The notes under the pieces: model-generated
The model's database searches: none
What the model was told of the DNA's origin: nothing
What the model saw: the letters and a program-made list of their open reading frames with translations, nothing else
Program-made: the position numbers and the translations under genes
Shown here: piece after piece, positions 30,670 to 38,865 of the stretch
Layout: each line of letters opens with the position of its first letter
Position numbering within the stretch: position 1 is the first letter of the stretch
Assembly: GCA_002239105.1 (NCBI GenBank)
Contig: MPNQ01000030.1
Coordinates: 1 to 39,471, forward strand
Source: a marine group bacterium Sva0996 bin134
GTDB lineage: Bacteria; Actinomycetota; Acidimicrobiia; Acidimicrobiales; Bin134
DNA length: 39,471 nucleotides
Reading direction: 5' to 3'

Positions 30670-32906
30670 TGGATTTGTGGACGGGGCGGGTCGAGGACTT
30701 CGACCTGCTGACCGGCCAAGCCCGCTTCGGTGCCGACCTCAGGGCAGGAGGCGCGCTGTGGGTGGGGTTCGTGCGGTCACCGGTGGCCCGGGCAACCATT
30801 GCCGGCATCGACAAGTCGGCTGCCGAAGCCTTCGACGGCGTGGTCGGAGTGTTCACCGCCGATGATTTCGATCTGATCACCCAGCCGAGCGTGGAGGGGG
30901 TCACCCCTGTCGAAATCAGCCGACCTCCGCTGGCCAAGGGGACGGTTGCCTATGTCGGTGAGGCGGCCGCCGCGGTGGTTGCGGTAAGCGAGGCGGTCGC
31001 GGCCGACGCTTGCGAGCTAGTGGAGGTGGCCTACCGGCCACTGCCCCCAGTCCCCAATCTGGCCTCTGCGACCGGCGAAAACGCCCTACTCGTGCATGCC
31101 CAGCACGGATCCAACACCGTGCTCACCGTCCCGTCTGGGGATCCGGCCGCCGTCCGAGCAGCACTCGACCACGCCAACGTGACCGTCACCGTTTCCCAGC
31201 ACTACCCCCGGGTGGCGTGCTCCCCCATTGAGGGGATTGCCGGCCTGGTCGTCCCCGACGGAGACCGAGTGGCGATCCACATCAACTCCCAGATGCCCTC
31301 CCTCACCCACGATGAGCTGGCCAATACCCTGGCCCTTCCAGACCACCAGATCAGCGTGGTGGTTCCCCCCATCGGCGGCGGTTTCGGTGGCAAGTGCTGG
31401 GGTGAGAACGGCCTGTTTGCCGTGGCCGCGCAGTTGGCCCTGCGGCTGAACCGTCCACTGCGCTTCGTCCAAACCCGCCCCGAGAACCTGCTGTCGATGC
31501 AAGCCCGTGACCAAGATCAGCGCCTTACCCTTGCCGCCGATCAACACGGCACCGTCACCGCGCTGGAGGCCGAGGTGGCTGCCGACGTGGGCGGCTACGC
31601 GGGGATGGGCGCCTTCGAGCCCCTGCAAACCCAGCGGCTCATCCCCGGCCCCTACCGAATCGACCACGCTGCGGTCACCGCTTCGGCGGTGATGACCAAC
31701 ACCGTTCCCACCGGCCCCTACCGAGGGCCGGGCCGGGCCGAGGCCATCGGCCTGCTGGAGCGAGCCATGGACAAACTGGCCCGCGCTCTGCAACTGGACC
31801 CCGCCGAGGTTCGCCGCCGCAATCTGCTGCGCCCCCAAGACTTCCCCCGCCAAACCCCCGGCGAACTGGTGATGGACGAGTCCGACCATCTCGGTGCCCT
31901 GGAACAAGCCCTCGATCTAGTCGAGTACCAGCAACTAAGAGACGATCAAGCCGCCCTCCGGATTTCGGGAAACACCCGCCTGCTCGGCATCGGCATCAGT
32001 TGCTGGGCCGACTTCACCGGTCGCCACGAACCCTGCCAACCGGCCTCGGCCCGAGTGACCGACGACGGCCGCATCGAGATTGACGCCGGAGTGGCTCCGA
32101 TAGGCCAGGGGATGCAATCCGTTATCACCCGTCTAGCAGCCGACACTCTGGGCCTCGACCCTGCTCTGATCACCGCACCCACCCCCGACACCGGCCGCTT
32201 CCGATCATCGCTGGGCAGCTTCGGCTCCCGATCGGCCTCGCTGGCCGGCAGTTCAGCCGTGGAGGTAACCACCAGTCTGCGCAAAAGGTTGACTGAACTA
32301 GCCGCGGAGCGGCTCGAAGCAGCCGCCGCCGATATCGAGCTCCGCCCCGACGCCACCCTGGGCGTTCGCGGCACTCCCACACAGGGAATACCGCTGGCCG
32401 ACCTGGCCGGAACCAAAGTCGATGCCGCCTTCGACCAGGGCCAACCCACCTTCCCCGGCGGCACCCACGTCGCGGTAGTCGAAGTGGACATCGAGACCGG
32501 CGCAGTAGACCTGATCCGTCACGTCGCCGTCACCGACTGCGGCCGGCTGCTCAACGAGGTCCAAGCCTCGGGCCAAGTACAAGGCGGCGCCGTGCAAGGC
32601 ATCGGAGTCGCCCTGTTCGAAGAGATGCGCTACGACGCCGACGCCAACCCCCTAACCACCAGCCTGGCCGATTACCTAGTCCCCGCAGCCAGCGATGTTC
32701 CCGAGGTAGAGACCCACTTCATAGAAACCCCCACCGACCGCAACCCCCTAGGCGCCAAAGGAGTGGCCGAAAGCGGCGCCATCGCCGCACCCCCCGCCGT
32801 CCAGAACGCCATCATCGATGCCCTCTCCCCCCTAGGAGTCACCCACATCGACATGCCCTGCACCCCCGAACGGGTCTGGCACGCCCTCAAAGCCGGCCAG
32901 ACATGA
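30669..32906 (+). CDS. Xanthine dehydrogenase family molybdopterin-binding (large) subunit, second copy
   Basis: 745 aa from GTG 30669, one base overlapping the amidohydrolase stop; the longer open frame from 30612 would lie inside that gene. Shows GGGFGGKCWGE (236-246), active-site loop PYRGPGR (350-356) and C-terminal GVAESGAIAAPPAVQNA with the catalytic Glu. The loop lacks the Cys of CO dehydrogenase, so a carbon hydroxylase is expected. Again no FAD or Fe-S subunit is nearby. Coupling to the amidohydrolase suggests both act on the same substrate. Confidence 0.9.
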   Translation: MDLWTGRVEDFDLLTGQARFGADLRAGGALWVGFVRSPVARATIAGIDKSAAEAFDGVVGVFTADDFDLITQPSVEGVTPVEISRPPLAKGTVAYVGEAAAAVVAVSEAVAADACELVEVAYRPLPPVPNLASATGENALLVHAQHGSNTVLTVPSGDPAAVRAALDHANVTVTVSQHYPRVACSPIEGIAGLVVPDGDRVAIHINSQMPSLTHDELANTLALPDHQISVVVPPIGGGFGGKCWGENGLFAVAAQLALRLNRPLRFVQTRPENLLSMQARDQDQRLTLAADQHGTVTALEAEVAADVGGYAGMGAFEPLQTQRLIPGPYRIDHAAVTASAVMTNTVPTGPYRGPGRAEAIGLLERAMDKLARALQLDPAEVRRRNLLRPQDFPRQTPGELVMDESDHLGALEQALDLVEYQQLRDDQAALRISGNTRLLGIGISCWADFTGRHEPCQPASARVTDDGRIEIDAGVAPIGQGMQSVITRLAADTLGLDPALITAPTPDTGRFRSSLGSFGSRSASLAGSSAVEVTTSLRKRLTELAAERLEAAAADIELRPDATLGVRGTPTQGIPLADLAGTKVDAAFDQGQPTFPGGTHVAVVEVDIETGAVDLIRHVAVTDCGRLLNEVQASGQVQGGAVQGIGVALFEEMRYDADANPLTTSLADYLVPAASDVPEVETHFIETPTDRNPLGAKGVAESGAIAAPPAVQNAIIDALSPLGVTHIDMPCTPERVWHALKAGQT

Positions 32907-32948
32907 CCTCCAACTGACCGCGCCTACTCCTGCCAGACCCGCGGCTGC

Positions 32949-34298
32949 TCAGGCGGCAAACTGGTGTTGGCGGGGTGGAGGCTGTGGGGGCGGCGTGTGG
33001 GTGGTGGGGCTGGGGCGGGGTGGGGGTTTGAGGTGGTATCGGTCGGCTTCGGTGCCGTGTTCGACGGTGTGGCCGTGTTTGTGGACTTTTGTGTGGCAGC
33101 GGGGGCACAACAGCACCAGGTTGGATACGTCGGTGGGCCCGTTGTGTTCCCATGGTTGGATGTGGTGGGCGTCGCACACCTGGGGTCTGAGGCCGCAGCC
33201 CACGCATCCCCCGTCTCTGCGGTACAGGGCCAGCTTTTGGGCTTTGGTGACCGCTCTTTGGGCTCGGCCCAGATAGAGGGGCTGCCCGTCGGCGGCGAAA
33301 ATCATCGGAAAGATCTCTGCGTCGCAGGCCAAGCGGCGGAGTTCCTCGAGCTCGATGGGGGTCCCGTTGATCAGCCCGGCACTCTTGAGCCGGCCCTCAA
33401 TGGCGTCGTATTCGGCGGACACCACCAACACTGTTTTCTGCGGGCGGATCTCGCAGTCGAACGCGCCCGCCACGCCCTCCGCCGCGCCGCCCACCGCGCC
33501 CCCCGCCGCGTTCCCCGCTGCGCCGCCTGCAATTGCGTCTGGAGTTGTGGCTGCGGGCTGTTGGGTAATGAGTGCGACCAGCGCGTCGGCGTTGCGCTGC
33601 TCGAAGGTGCGGATGGGGTCGAAGGCGATGTCGTCGCACAGCATCTTGGAGCTCATGGCACCTAGGGCGGTCTTGACCCGCTCACCGGACACCTGGTCGA
33701 ACTCGGCGTGCAACACCACCATGTCGCCGGACCCGTCGAACACCTTGGCGCTGCGGCGGGCCCGCTGGCGCTCGGCGCGTCCCATCCCGTCGTCGGCACG
33801 GCGCTGGTCCTCGCGGGCGGCGACGGTCTTCTTGAAATCGTCGTGGCCCTGCCAGCCGCCCAACGCCAACAGCTCCTGGCGGTCTTGTTCACTCATCGGC
33901 GCCCGCTTGTGCGACTCGGCCACCAACCCCGCCTGATCCGTCGAGATAAGCCCATCTTGGACCGCGCCCAGAACCTCGGGCATGGCTGCCACGCCCGCGG
34001 CCGTCTTCGCCAGCCGGCGGGCCCGGTAGGCGCTGATGCCGAATTGATGGCACACCGTCGCCGCCGCGCCCGGGCCCTCCAACTCGCCATAGCGGGCGAC
34101 CAGCCCGACCAGATAACCCTCCGCCCGACGACGCAACAGATCAGCCTCGCCCATCAAGCCCAGCAGCTCCGAAGCACCCGCCTCGGAAAAATCCGGGAAT
34201 CCAAAACCCGCAGCAACGCCGGCACCAACACCGGCACCAACACCGGCACCAACACCGGCGCTGGCACCTCCTGTACTGGGATTATGCGTAAATTCCAT
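32949..34298 (-). CDS. DUF222 / HNH endonuclease domain protein (13E12 repeat family)
   Basis: 449 aa. DUF222 region about 35-300 (YLVGLVARYGELEGPG, YRARRLAKTAAGVAAMPEVLGAVQDGLIS), then an HNH domain at about 370-420. The HNH part has CVGCG, CDAHHIQPWEHNGPTDVSNLVLLC and CPRCHTKVH, so the two CxxC Zn pairs and the HH..N..H core are intact. The N-terminus has a GAGV tandem run and a second Ala/Gly-rich stretch lies near 250-285. Such proteins occur in many copies in actinobacteria, with unknown role. Isolated among catabolic genes with its own promoter. Confidence 0.92.
   Translation of the reverse strand: MEFTHNPSTGGASAGVGAGVGAGVGAGVAAGFGFPDFSEAGASELLGLMGEADLLRRRAEGYLVGLVARYGELEGPGAAATVCHQFGISAYRARRLAKTAAGVAAMPEVLGAVQDGLISTDQAGLVAESHKRAPMSEQDRQELLALGGWQGHDDFKKTVAAREDQRRADDGMGRAERQRARRSAKVFDGSGDMVVLHAEFDQVSGERVKTALGAMSSKMLCDDIAFDPIRTFEQRNADALVALITQQPAATTPDAIAGGAAGNAAGGAVGGAAEGVAGAFDCEIRPQKTVLVVSAEYDAIEGRLKSAGLINGTPIELEELRRLACDAEIFPMIFAADGQPLYLGRAQRAVTKAQKLALYRRDGGCVGCGLRPQVCDAHHIQPWEHNGPTDVSNLVLLCPRCHTKVHKHGHTVEHGTEADRYHLKPPPRPSPTTHTPPPQPPPRQHQFAA
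34209..34259 (-). repeat. 12-bp tandem repeat coding GAGV units
   Basis: About four 12-bp units (GGTGCCGGTGTT and variants) code the GAGV run at residues 14-30 of the DUF222/HNH protein. Being in multiples of three, slippage keeps the frame. Confidence 0.85.
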
Positions 34299-34305
34299 AC
34301 ATGAA

Positions 34306-34311
34306 ATTATA
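34306..34311 (-). promoter_or_regulatory. Extended -10 promoter, leaderless, for the DUF222/HNH gene
   Basis: Consensus TATAAT preceded by TGG (extended -10, TGnTATAAT) on the minus strand. Only seven bases separate it from ATG 34298, so transcription would begin at or next to the A of the start codon, giving a leaderless mRNA. No -35 match is seen, as often with extended -10 promoters. The surroundings are A/T-rich compared with the rest of the window. Confidence 0.6.
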
Positions 34312-34363
34312 CCAACCCCAGTGACACATTCCCCTCTGAAATATGCCTAAGAAACCGAAAAAA

Positions 34364-35491
34364 CTAGACCGTCAACCCGTACAGTTCGGCGCAGTTGTCG
34401 CGGAGGACTCGGTCGAGTTGGTGGTCGGTCATGTGAGTGGTTTGCTCGGTGAGCATTTCTTGTGACCAGGGCCAGGTGGCGTCGGAGTGGGGGTGGTCGT
34501 TGGCCCACATCACTCGGTCGGTGTTCATCAGGTCGAGCAGCTTGAACGCCACCCAGTCGTCTTGGAAGGTGAGGTACACGTTCTCTGCGAAGTACTCGCT
34601 GGGCTTCTTGGACAACTCAGCGCTCTCGAGCCAGTTGCGGTGCCGGTTGTAGGCGTGGTCGGCCCGGTACATCCAGTGGGGCGCCCAACCGGCGTCGGCC
34701 TCCACGCACACCACCCGCAGGTCGGGATGGCGCTCGAACACCCCGCCGAAGATCAGCGTGCCGATGATGTCCTGGTTCCCCCGGATGATCCCCAAAAACG
34801 AGTTGATCTTCGGCCCCCGGAACTGAGCAGCCATGGGGTGGTCGTTGCCCGAGGTGAGGATGTGGAACGACAGCGGCATCCCCATCGCCACCGACGCCTC
34901 CCAGAAGGCGTCGTAATCGGGGCTGTCGTAGTCGACCCCCGAAGCGGGGTAGCCAGGCAGCATGACCCCTTTGAGCCCGAGGTCAGCCATGGCCTCCAGG
35001 TCAGCGATGGCCTCGTCCACCGACCGCACCGCGGTCTGGCCCAACCCGATGAGCCGCTCGGGGGCGTGCGAGTTGAACTCGGCGATCCAGCGGTTGTAGG
35101 CGTCGAAGCAGGCCTTCTTGTAGTCGGCGTCGGGATGGTTGCAGATGGTCATGCCCACCGACGGGTAGATCACCTCGGCCACCACCCCGTCCCGGTCCTG
35201 CTCGCCCAGACGGGCCACCGGGTCGTAGCCGCCCGGGTGCAGATCCTCCCAGCGGGTGCCGCTGTTGATGCTGATCTCGTGCCAGCTCTTGCCCGCGGCG
35301 GCGATCATTCCGAACGGCATCCGGTTGCGGCCGTTGTCGATCGACATGAACACGCCCATGTCGTCGGCCCAGTCCACCCGGGGCGCCCGATCCCGGAACT
35401 TCGGGTCGATGTAGTCGATGTAGGTGTTGTCGGGCTCGGTCACATGCGAGTCAGCCGAGATGCAGGGACGAACGGGGGTGACAGTGCTCAT
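34364..35491 (-). CDS. Amidohydrolase family (PF04909) metal-dependent hydrolase
   Basis: 375 aa. Metal-site motifs ISADSHVTEP (DxH), LSFHILTSGND, VVCVEADAGWAPHWMYRADHAYNRH and ANDHPHSDATWPWS fit the actinobacterial ACMSD-like amidohydrolases annotated as TIM-barrel hydrolases. More distant from the other two amidohydrolases in the window than they are from each other. SD-like GAGAGGG lies 8 nt before the ATG. Divergent from the next amidohydrolase, with 65 bp between the starts. Confidence 0.92.
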   Translation of the reverse strand: MSTVTPVRPCISADSHVTEPDNTYIDYIDPKFRDRAPRVDWADDMGVFMSIDNGRNRMPFGMIAAAGKSWHEISINSGTRWEDLHPGGYDPVARLGEQDRDGVVAEVIYPSVGMTICNHPDADYKKACFDAYNRWIAEFNSHAPERLIGLGQTAVRSVDEAIADLEAMADLGLKGVMLPGYPASGVDYDSPDYDAFWEASVAMGMPLSFHILTSGNDHPMAAQFRGPKINSFLGIIRGNQDIIGTLIFGGVFERHPDLRVVCVEADAGWAPHWMYRADHAYNRHRNWLESAELSKKPSEYFAENVYLTFQDDWVAFKLLDLMNTDRVMWANDHPHSDATWPWSQEMLTEQTTHMTDHQLDRVLRDNCAELYGLTV

Positions 35492-35556
35492 AGCTAAAAC
35501 CCTCTCAATAAAGCGTCACTGAGACAGCCCCAAAACTAGTAGGTAACGTCTCGGCC

Positions 35557-36951
35557 ATGAGCAGCCAGAAAACCGCCGCCGAAATTCGAGCCGACCTCGG
35601 CCACCCGGTAATCGACGCCGACGGGCACGTGTTCGAGCACTATCCGGCCCTGCACCAGTACTGCCTCGACGAAGGACTCGACGGCGGGCTCTATGCCCAG
35701 ATGGCCAACTGTTCGTTCAACGGGGAGCCCACCTGGAGTGGCCTGTCGCCCGATGAGCGGCTGGCCCGGCGCAGCTTCCGCGGGCCGTGGTGGGCACTGC
35801 CCCTGGCCAACACCAAGGACTTCGCCACCGCGGTGTCCCCCGCCCTGTTCCACGACCGCCTCGAGGAGCTGGGCATGGACTTCGCCGTCTGCTACCCCAG
35901 CATCGGCCTCAACTTCCCCGCCTACAAAGACGACGAGGTGCGCAACAAGCTCTGCCGGGCCCTCAACCGCTATCTGGCCGACAGCTACCAGGGGCTGCAA
36001 GACCGCCTGACCCCGGTGGCCGCCATCCCCACCCACACCCCCAGCGAGGCCATCGAACAGCTCGACTACGCCGTCACCGAGCTGGGCTTCAAGGCCGTGA
36101 TGATCGGCGGCTTCGTGCCCCGGCAAGTGCCCGCCGGCGGCGAGATGGCCACCTGGATCGACTCGCTGGGCCTCGACTCGGCCTACGACTACGACCCCCT
36201 CTGGCAGCGCCTAGTGGATCTGCAAACCCCGGCCAGCCTCCACTCCGGGTCGATGGGCTGGGACGGACGACGGTCCATCTCCAACTTCACCTACAACCAC
36301 ATGGGCAACTTCGGCTCGGCCAGCGAGGCCACCGCCAAGTCGATCTTCTTCGGCGGCGTCACCCACCGCTTCCCCGACCTGCGCCTCGGCTTCCTCGAAG
36401 GCGGCGTCACCTGGGGCGCCCAGATGGTGTGCGACCTTCTCAGCCACTGGGAAAAGCGCGGCCCCGAGGGCCTCAAGGCCTACGACCCAGACAAGTTCGA
36501 GTCCGATTATTTCGACAGTCTCCTGGCCGAAGCCAACGACCCCATCGACCTGACCGCCGGCTTCGGCAAAATGATGCAGAAGGGCATCAGCGGCGATTCC
36601 GTCGTCCACGACTTCGAGGCCGCGGGCATCACCGCCCCCCAAGACATCCTCGACCAGATCGACCGCTCCTACTGGTTTGGATGCGAAGCCGACGACCCCC
36701 TGGTGCGGCTGGCCTTCGACGGCGCCCTGCCCGAAGGTGCCACCCTCAACGCCATCTTCTCCTCCGACGTGGGCCACTGGGATGTTCCCGACATGGCCGA
36801 GGTCATGCCCGAGGTGTGGGAGCAGGTGGAACACGGCTGGCTCAACGAAGACCAATTCCGGGCCTTCACCTTCGGCAACGCCCACCGGTTCTTCACCGAG
36901 GCCCGCCCCGACTTCTTCAAGAACACGGTGCTAGAGGGCGCCACCGTCTAG
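35557..36951 (+). CDS. Amidohydrolase family (PF04909-type) metal-dependent hydrolase, paralogue
   Basis: 464 aa. IDADGHVFEHYPAL at the start (DxH), GGFVPRQV, LHSGSMGWDG, RFPDLRLGFLEGGVTWG, FGCEADDP and FSSDVGHWDVPDM. Strong similarity in motif order and spacing with the protein at 29254-30669, so probably an old duplication. The gene is followed 12 bp later by the double-hotdog gene. The reaction is unknown; hydrolysis or decarboxylation of a cyclic acid is likely. Confidence 0.92.
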   Translation: MSSQKTAAEIRADLGHPVIDADGHVFEHYPALHQYCLDEGLDGGLYAQMANCSFNGEPTWSGLSPDERLARRSFRGPWWALPLANTKDFATAVSPALFHDRLEELGMDFAVCYPSIGLNFPAYKDDEVRNKLCRALNRYLADSYQGLQDRLTPVAAIPTHTPSEAIEQLDYAVTELGFKAVMIGGFVPRQVPAGGEMATWIDSLGLDSAYDYDPLWQRLVDLQTPASLHSGSMGWDGRRSISNFTYNHMGNFGSASEATAKSIFFGGVTHRFPDLRLGFLEGGVTWGAQMVCDLLSHWEKRGPEGLKAYDPDKFESDYFDSLLAEANDPIDLTAGFGKMMQKGISGDSVVHDFEAAGITAPQDILDQIDRSYWFGCEADDPLVRLAFDGALPEGATLNAIFSSDVGHWDVPDMAEVMPEVWEQVEHGWLNEDQFRAFTFGNAHRFFTEARPDFFKNTVLEGATV

Positions 36952-36963
36952 AACTAGGGCGCA

Positions 36964-37773
36964 ATGACCGTCCCTGCACAAGCCCCTGCAAAGTTCATGC
37001 TGCTAGCCCAGCTCGGCGTCTACTGCGACCCCAACTCCCAGCCCGGCTACGGCCAGTTGCGGGTGTTCGATGAGCAGTGCCACGGAGGCCAAGTGAGGCA
37101 ATCGGTGCTCATGCTGATCGCCGACATCACCGGCGGCATGATCGGCGAGAAGGAAGACCCGGAGTGCTGGCACTTCACCACCGACTTCCAGCTCCGCACC
37201 GCAGCCGTCCCCCTGCCCGACCACCTCGACGTGTACGCCGAGGTCCTGCGGGCCGGAGCCAACACGCTCACCTGCGAGTGCCGCTTCAATACTCCAGACG
37301 GCACCGAGGTGGGCTACGCCCAGATCGGCTTCGGGCGCCACCACCAGCGACCCGGCGACCCGGCCAAGCCCATCCACGACCCTCCCCGGCCCGACCTCAT
37401 GGGGCTTCCCGACATCGACCAGCCGCTGGCCGAACTCGCTGGAATCGAGGTGCTTGATGCCTCCGTCGGCCACGTGGAAGTGGAGCTCACCCCGCAGTTG
37501 CTCAACCCGGCGGGCATCATGCAGGGCGCGATGGTCACCCTGGTGGGCGAGGTCGGGGCCGAGACCCTGGCCGAACATGAATTCGGGTCGCCCCATGTGG
37601 TGGCCGACATGGACATCCGCTACCTGCTGGGCGGAAAGATCGGCCCGGTGTACAGCACCTGCCGCTGGATGGGCGATCCGTCGACGGGCTGGGTGGTGGC
37701 CGAGATCAGGGATCTGGGCAAAGGCGACCGCCTGATGGCCACGATGATGCTGCGAGTCCGCCCCGCCCGCTGA
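36964..37773 (+). CDS. Double-hotdog PaaI-like thioesterase family protein
   Basis: 269 aa with two hotdog-like halves. N-terminal half about 30-125 (GGQVRQSVLMLIADITGG, HFTTDFQLRT, EVGYAQIGFGRHH). C-terminal half about 155-265 (NPAGIMQGAMVTLVGEVGAETLA, DMDIRYLLGG), typical of PaaI/4-hydroxybenzoyl-CoA thioesterases. Probably hydrolyses an acyl-CoA produced in the surrounding pathway. A 40-bp tandem duplication covers its last codons and stop. Confidence 0.82.
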   Translation: MTVPAQAPAKFMLLAQLGVYCDPNSQPGYGQLRVFDEQCHGGQVRQSVLMLIADITGGMIGEKEDPECWHFTTDFQLRTAAVPLPDHLDVYAEVLRAGANTLTCECRFNTPDGTEVGYAQIGFGRHHQRPGDPAKPIHDPPRPDLMGLPDIDQPLAELAGIEVLDASVGHVEVELTPQLLNPAGIMQGAMVTLVGEVGAETLAEHEFGSPHVVADMDIRYLLGGKIGPVYSTCRWMGDPSTGWVVAEIRDLGKGDRLMATMMLRVRPAR

Positions 37774-37824
37774 GGGGCCACGCCGCCTGCTGCGAGTCCG
37801 CCCCGCCCGCTGAGGGGCCACGCC
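37748..37824 (+). repeat. 40-bp tandem duplication over the gene end
   Basis: Two copies of a 37-bp identical sequence (37748-37784 and 37788-37824), period 40, starting TGCTGCGAGTCC. The first includes the last six codons and stop of the double-hotdog gene; the second repeats them downstream as non-coding. Each contains a short GCCCC/GGGGC inverted repeat around the stop. Confidence 0.9.
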
Positions 37825-37848
37825 CATCAGACGGAGTAGTTTGGCAGA

Positions 37849-38847
37849 ATGAACCGCCAGTGGATCTACGCCGTGCGGCCCGACGGCCCGGTGAGCGTGG
37901 ACAACTTCGAGTACCGGGAAACCGAGGTCCCCGAGCCGGGCGACGGCCAAGCGCTGGCCCGACTGTGCTACCTCAGCTTCGAGCCCGCCATGCGCACCTG
38001 GCTGGAAGACTTCATCACCTACATGCCCCCCGCGCCGCTGGGCCAGCCCATGGTGGGGCCGGGGGTCTTCCAGGTGGTGGCCTCCAACACCCCAGCGCTG
38101 AACGAAGGCGATCTGGTCAGCGGCATGATGAGTTGGCAGGACTACGAGGTGGTGGGTGAGCAGACCCGGGTGGTACCCCCCGGCACCCCGATCCCGGTGA
38201 TGCTGGGGCCACTGGGGGGCACCGGGCTCACCGCCTACATCGGCTTGCTCGACATCGGCCGCGCCCAACCCGGCGAGACGGTGCTCACGTCGGGAGCCGC
38301 CGGAGCCACCGGTTCGGTGGCCGCCCAGATCGCCCGCATCAAGGGCTGCCGCTCGGTGGGCATCGCAGGAGGGGCCGACAAGTGCCGCTGGCTCCTAGAA
38401 GAGGCCCGCCTCGACGCCGCCATCGACTACAAGAACGAAGACGTCGATGCCCGTCTCGCTGAGCTCTGCCCCGACGGCATAGACGTGTACTTCGACAACG
38501 TTGGCGGCGACATGCTGGAAACCGTCATGGGTCACATGAACATGGGGGGCCGCGTCGCGGTGTGCGGAGCAATCTCCACCTACAACCAAGGCATGCGCCG
38601 GCCGGGCCCGTCCAACATGTTCGAGATCATTGAGAAGCGGCTAACCCTTCAGGGCTTCGTGATGTTCGACCACATGGACCGAGTGCCCGCCGCCTCCGCC
38701 GACCTGGGCCAGTGGGTGGCCGAGGGAGAGATCGCCTTCCAGACCGACATCCAGGAGGGCTTCGAGAACATCCCCACCACGTTCTTGCGACTGTTCAACG
38801 GGGCCAACCACGGCAAACAGCTCCTCAAGGTCAGAGATCCGGAATAA
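37849..38847 (+). CDS. Zinc-free MDR NADP-dependent oxidoreductase (LTB4DH/CurA-like)
   Basis: 332 aa. NRQWIYAVRPDGPVS opening, EPAMRTWLED, GPGVFQVVASN, and the nucleotide-binding LTSGAAGATGSVAAQIARIKGC (about 145-165, AxxGxxG), then FDNVGGDMLETVMGHMNMGGRVAVCG. No Zn-ligand set. The family reduces alpha,beta-double bonds of enones or oxidises alkenals with NADPH. ATG 37849 follows the duplicated segment; the crotonase gene starts 18 bp after its stop. Confidence 0.93.
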   Translation: MNRQWIYAVRPDGPVSVDNFEYRETEVPEPGDGQALARLCYLSFEPAMRTWLEDFITYMPPAPLGQPMVGPGVFQVVASNTPALNEGDLVSGMMSWQDYEVVGEQTRVVPPGTPIPVMLGPLGGTGLTAYIGLLDIGRAQPGETVLTSGAAGATGSVAAQIARIKGCRSVGIAGGADKCRWLLEEARLDAAIDYKNEDVDARLAELCPDGIDVYFDNVGGDMLETVMGHMNMGGRVAVCGAISTYNQGMRRPGPSNMFEIIEKRLTLQGFVMFDHMDRVPAASADLGQWVAEGEIAFQTDIQEGFENIPTTFLRLFNGANHGKQLLKVRDPE

Positions 38848-38865
38848 GAAGAGGTTGAGAGAGCG

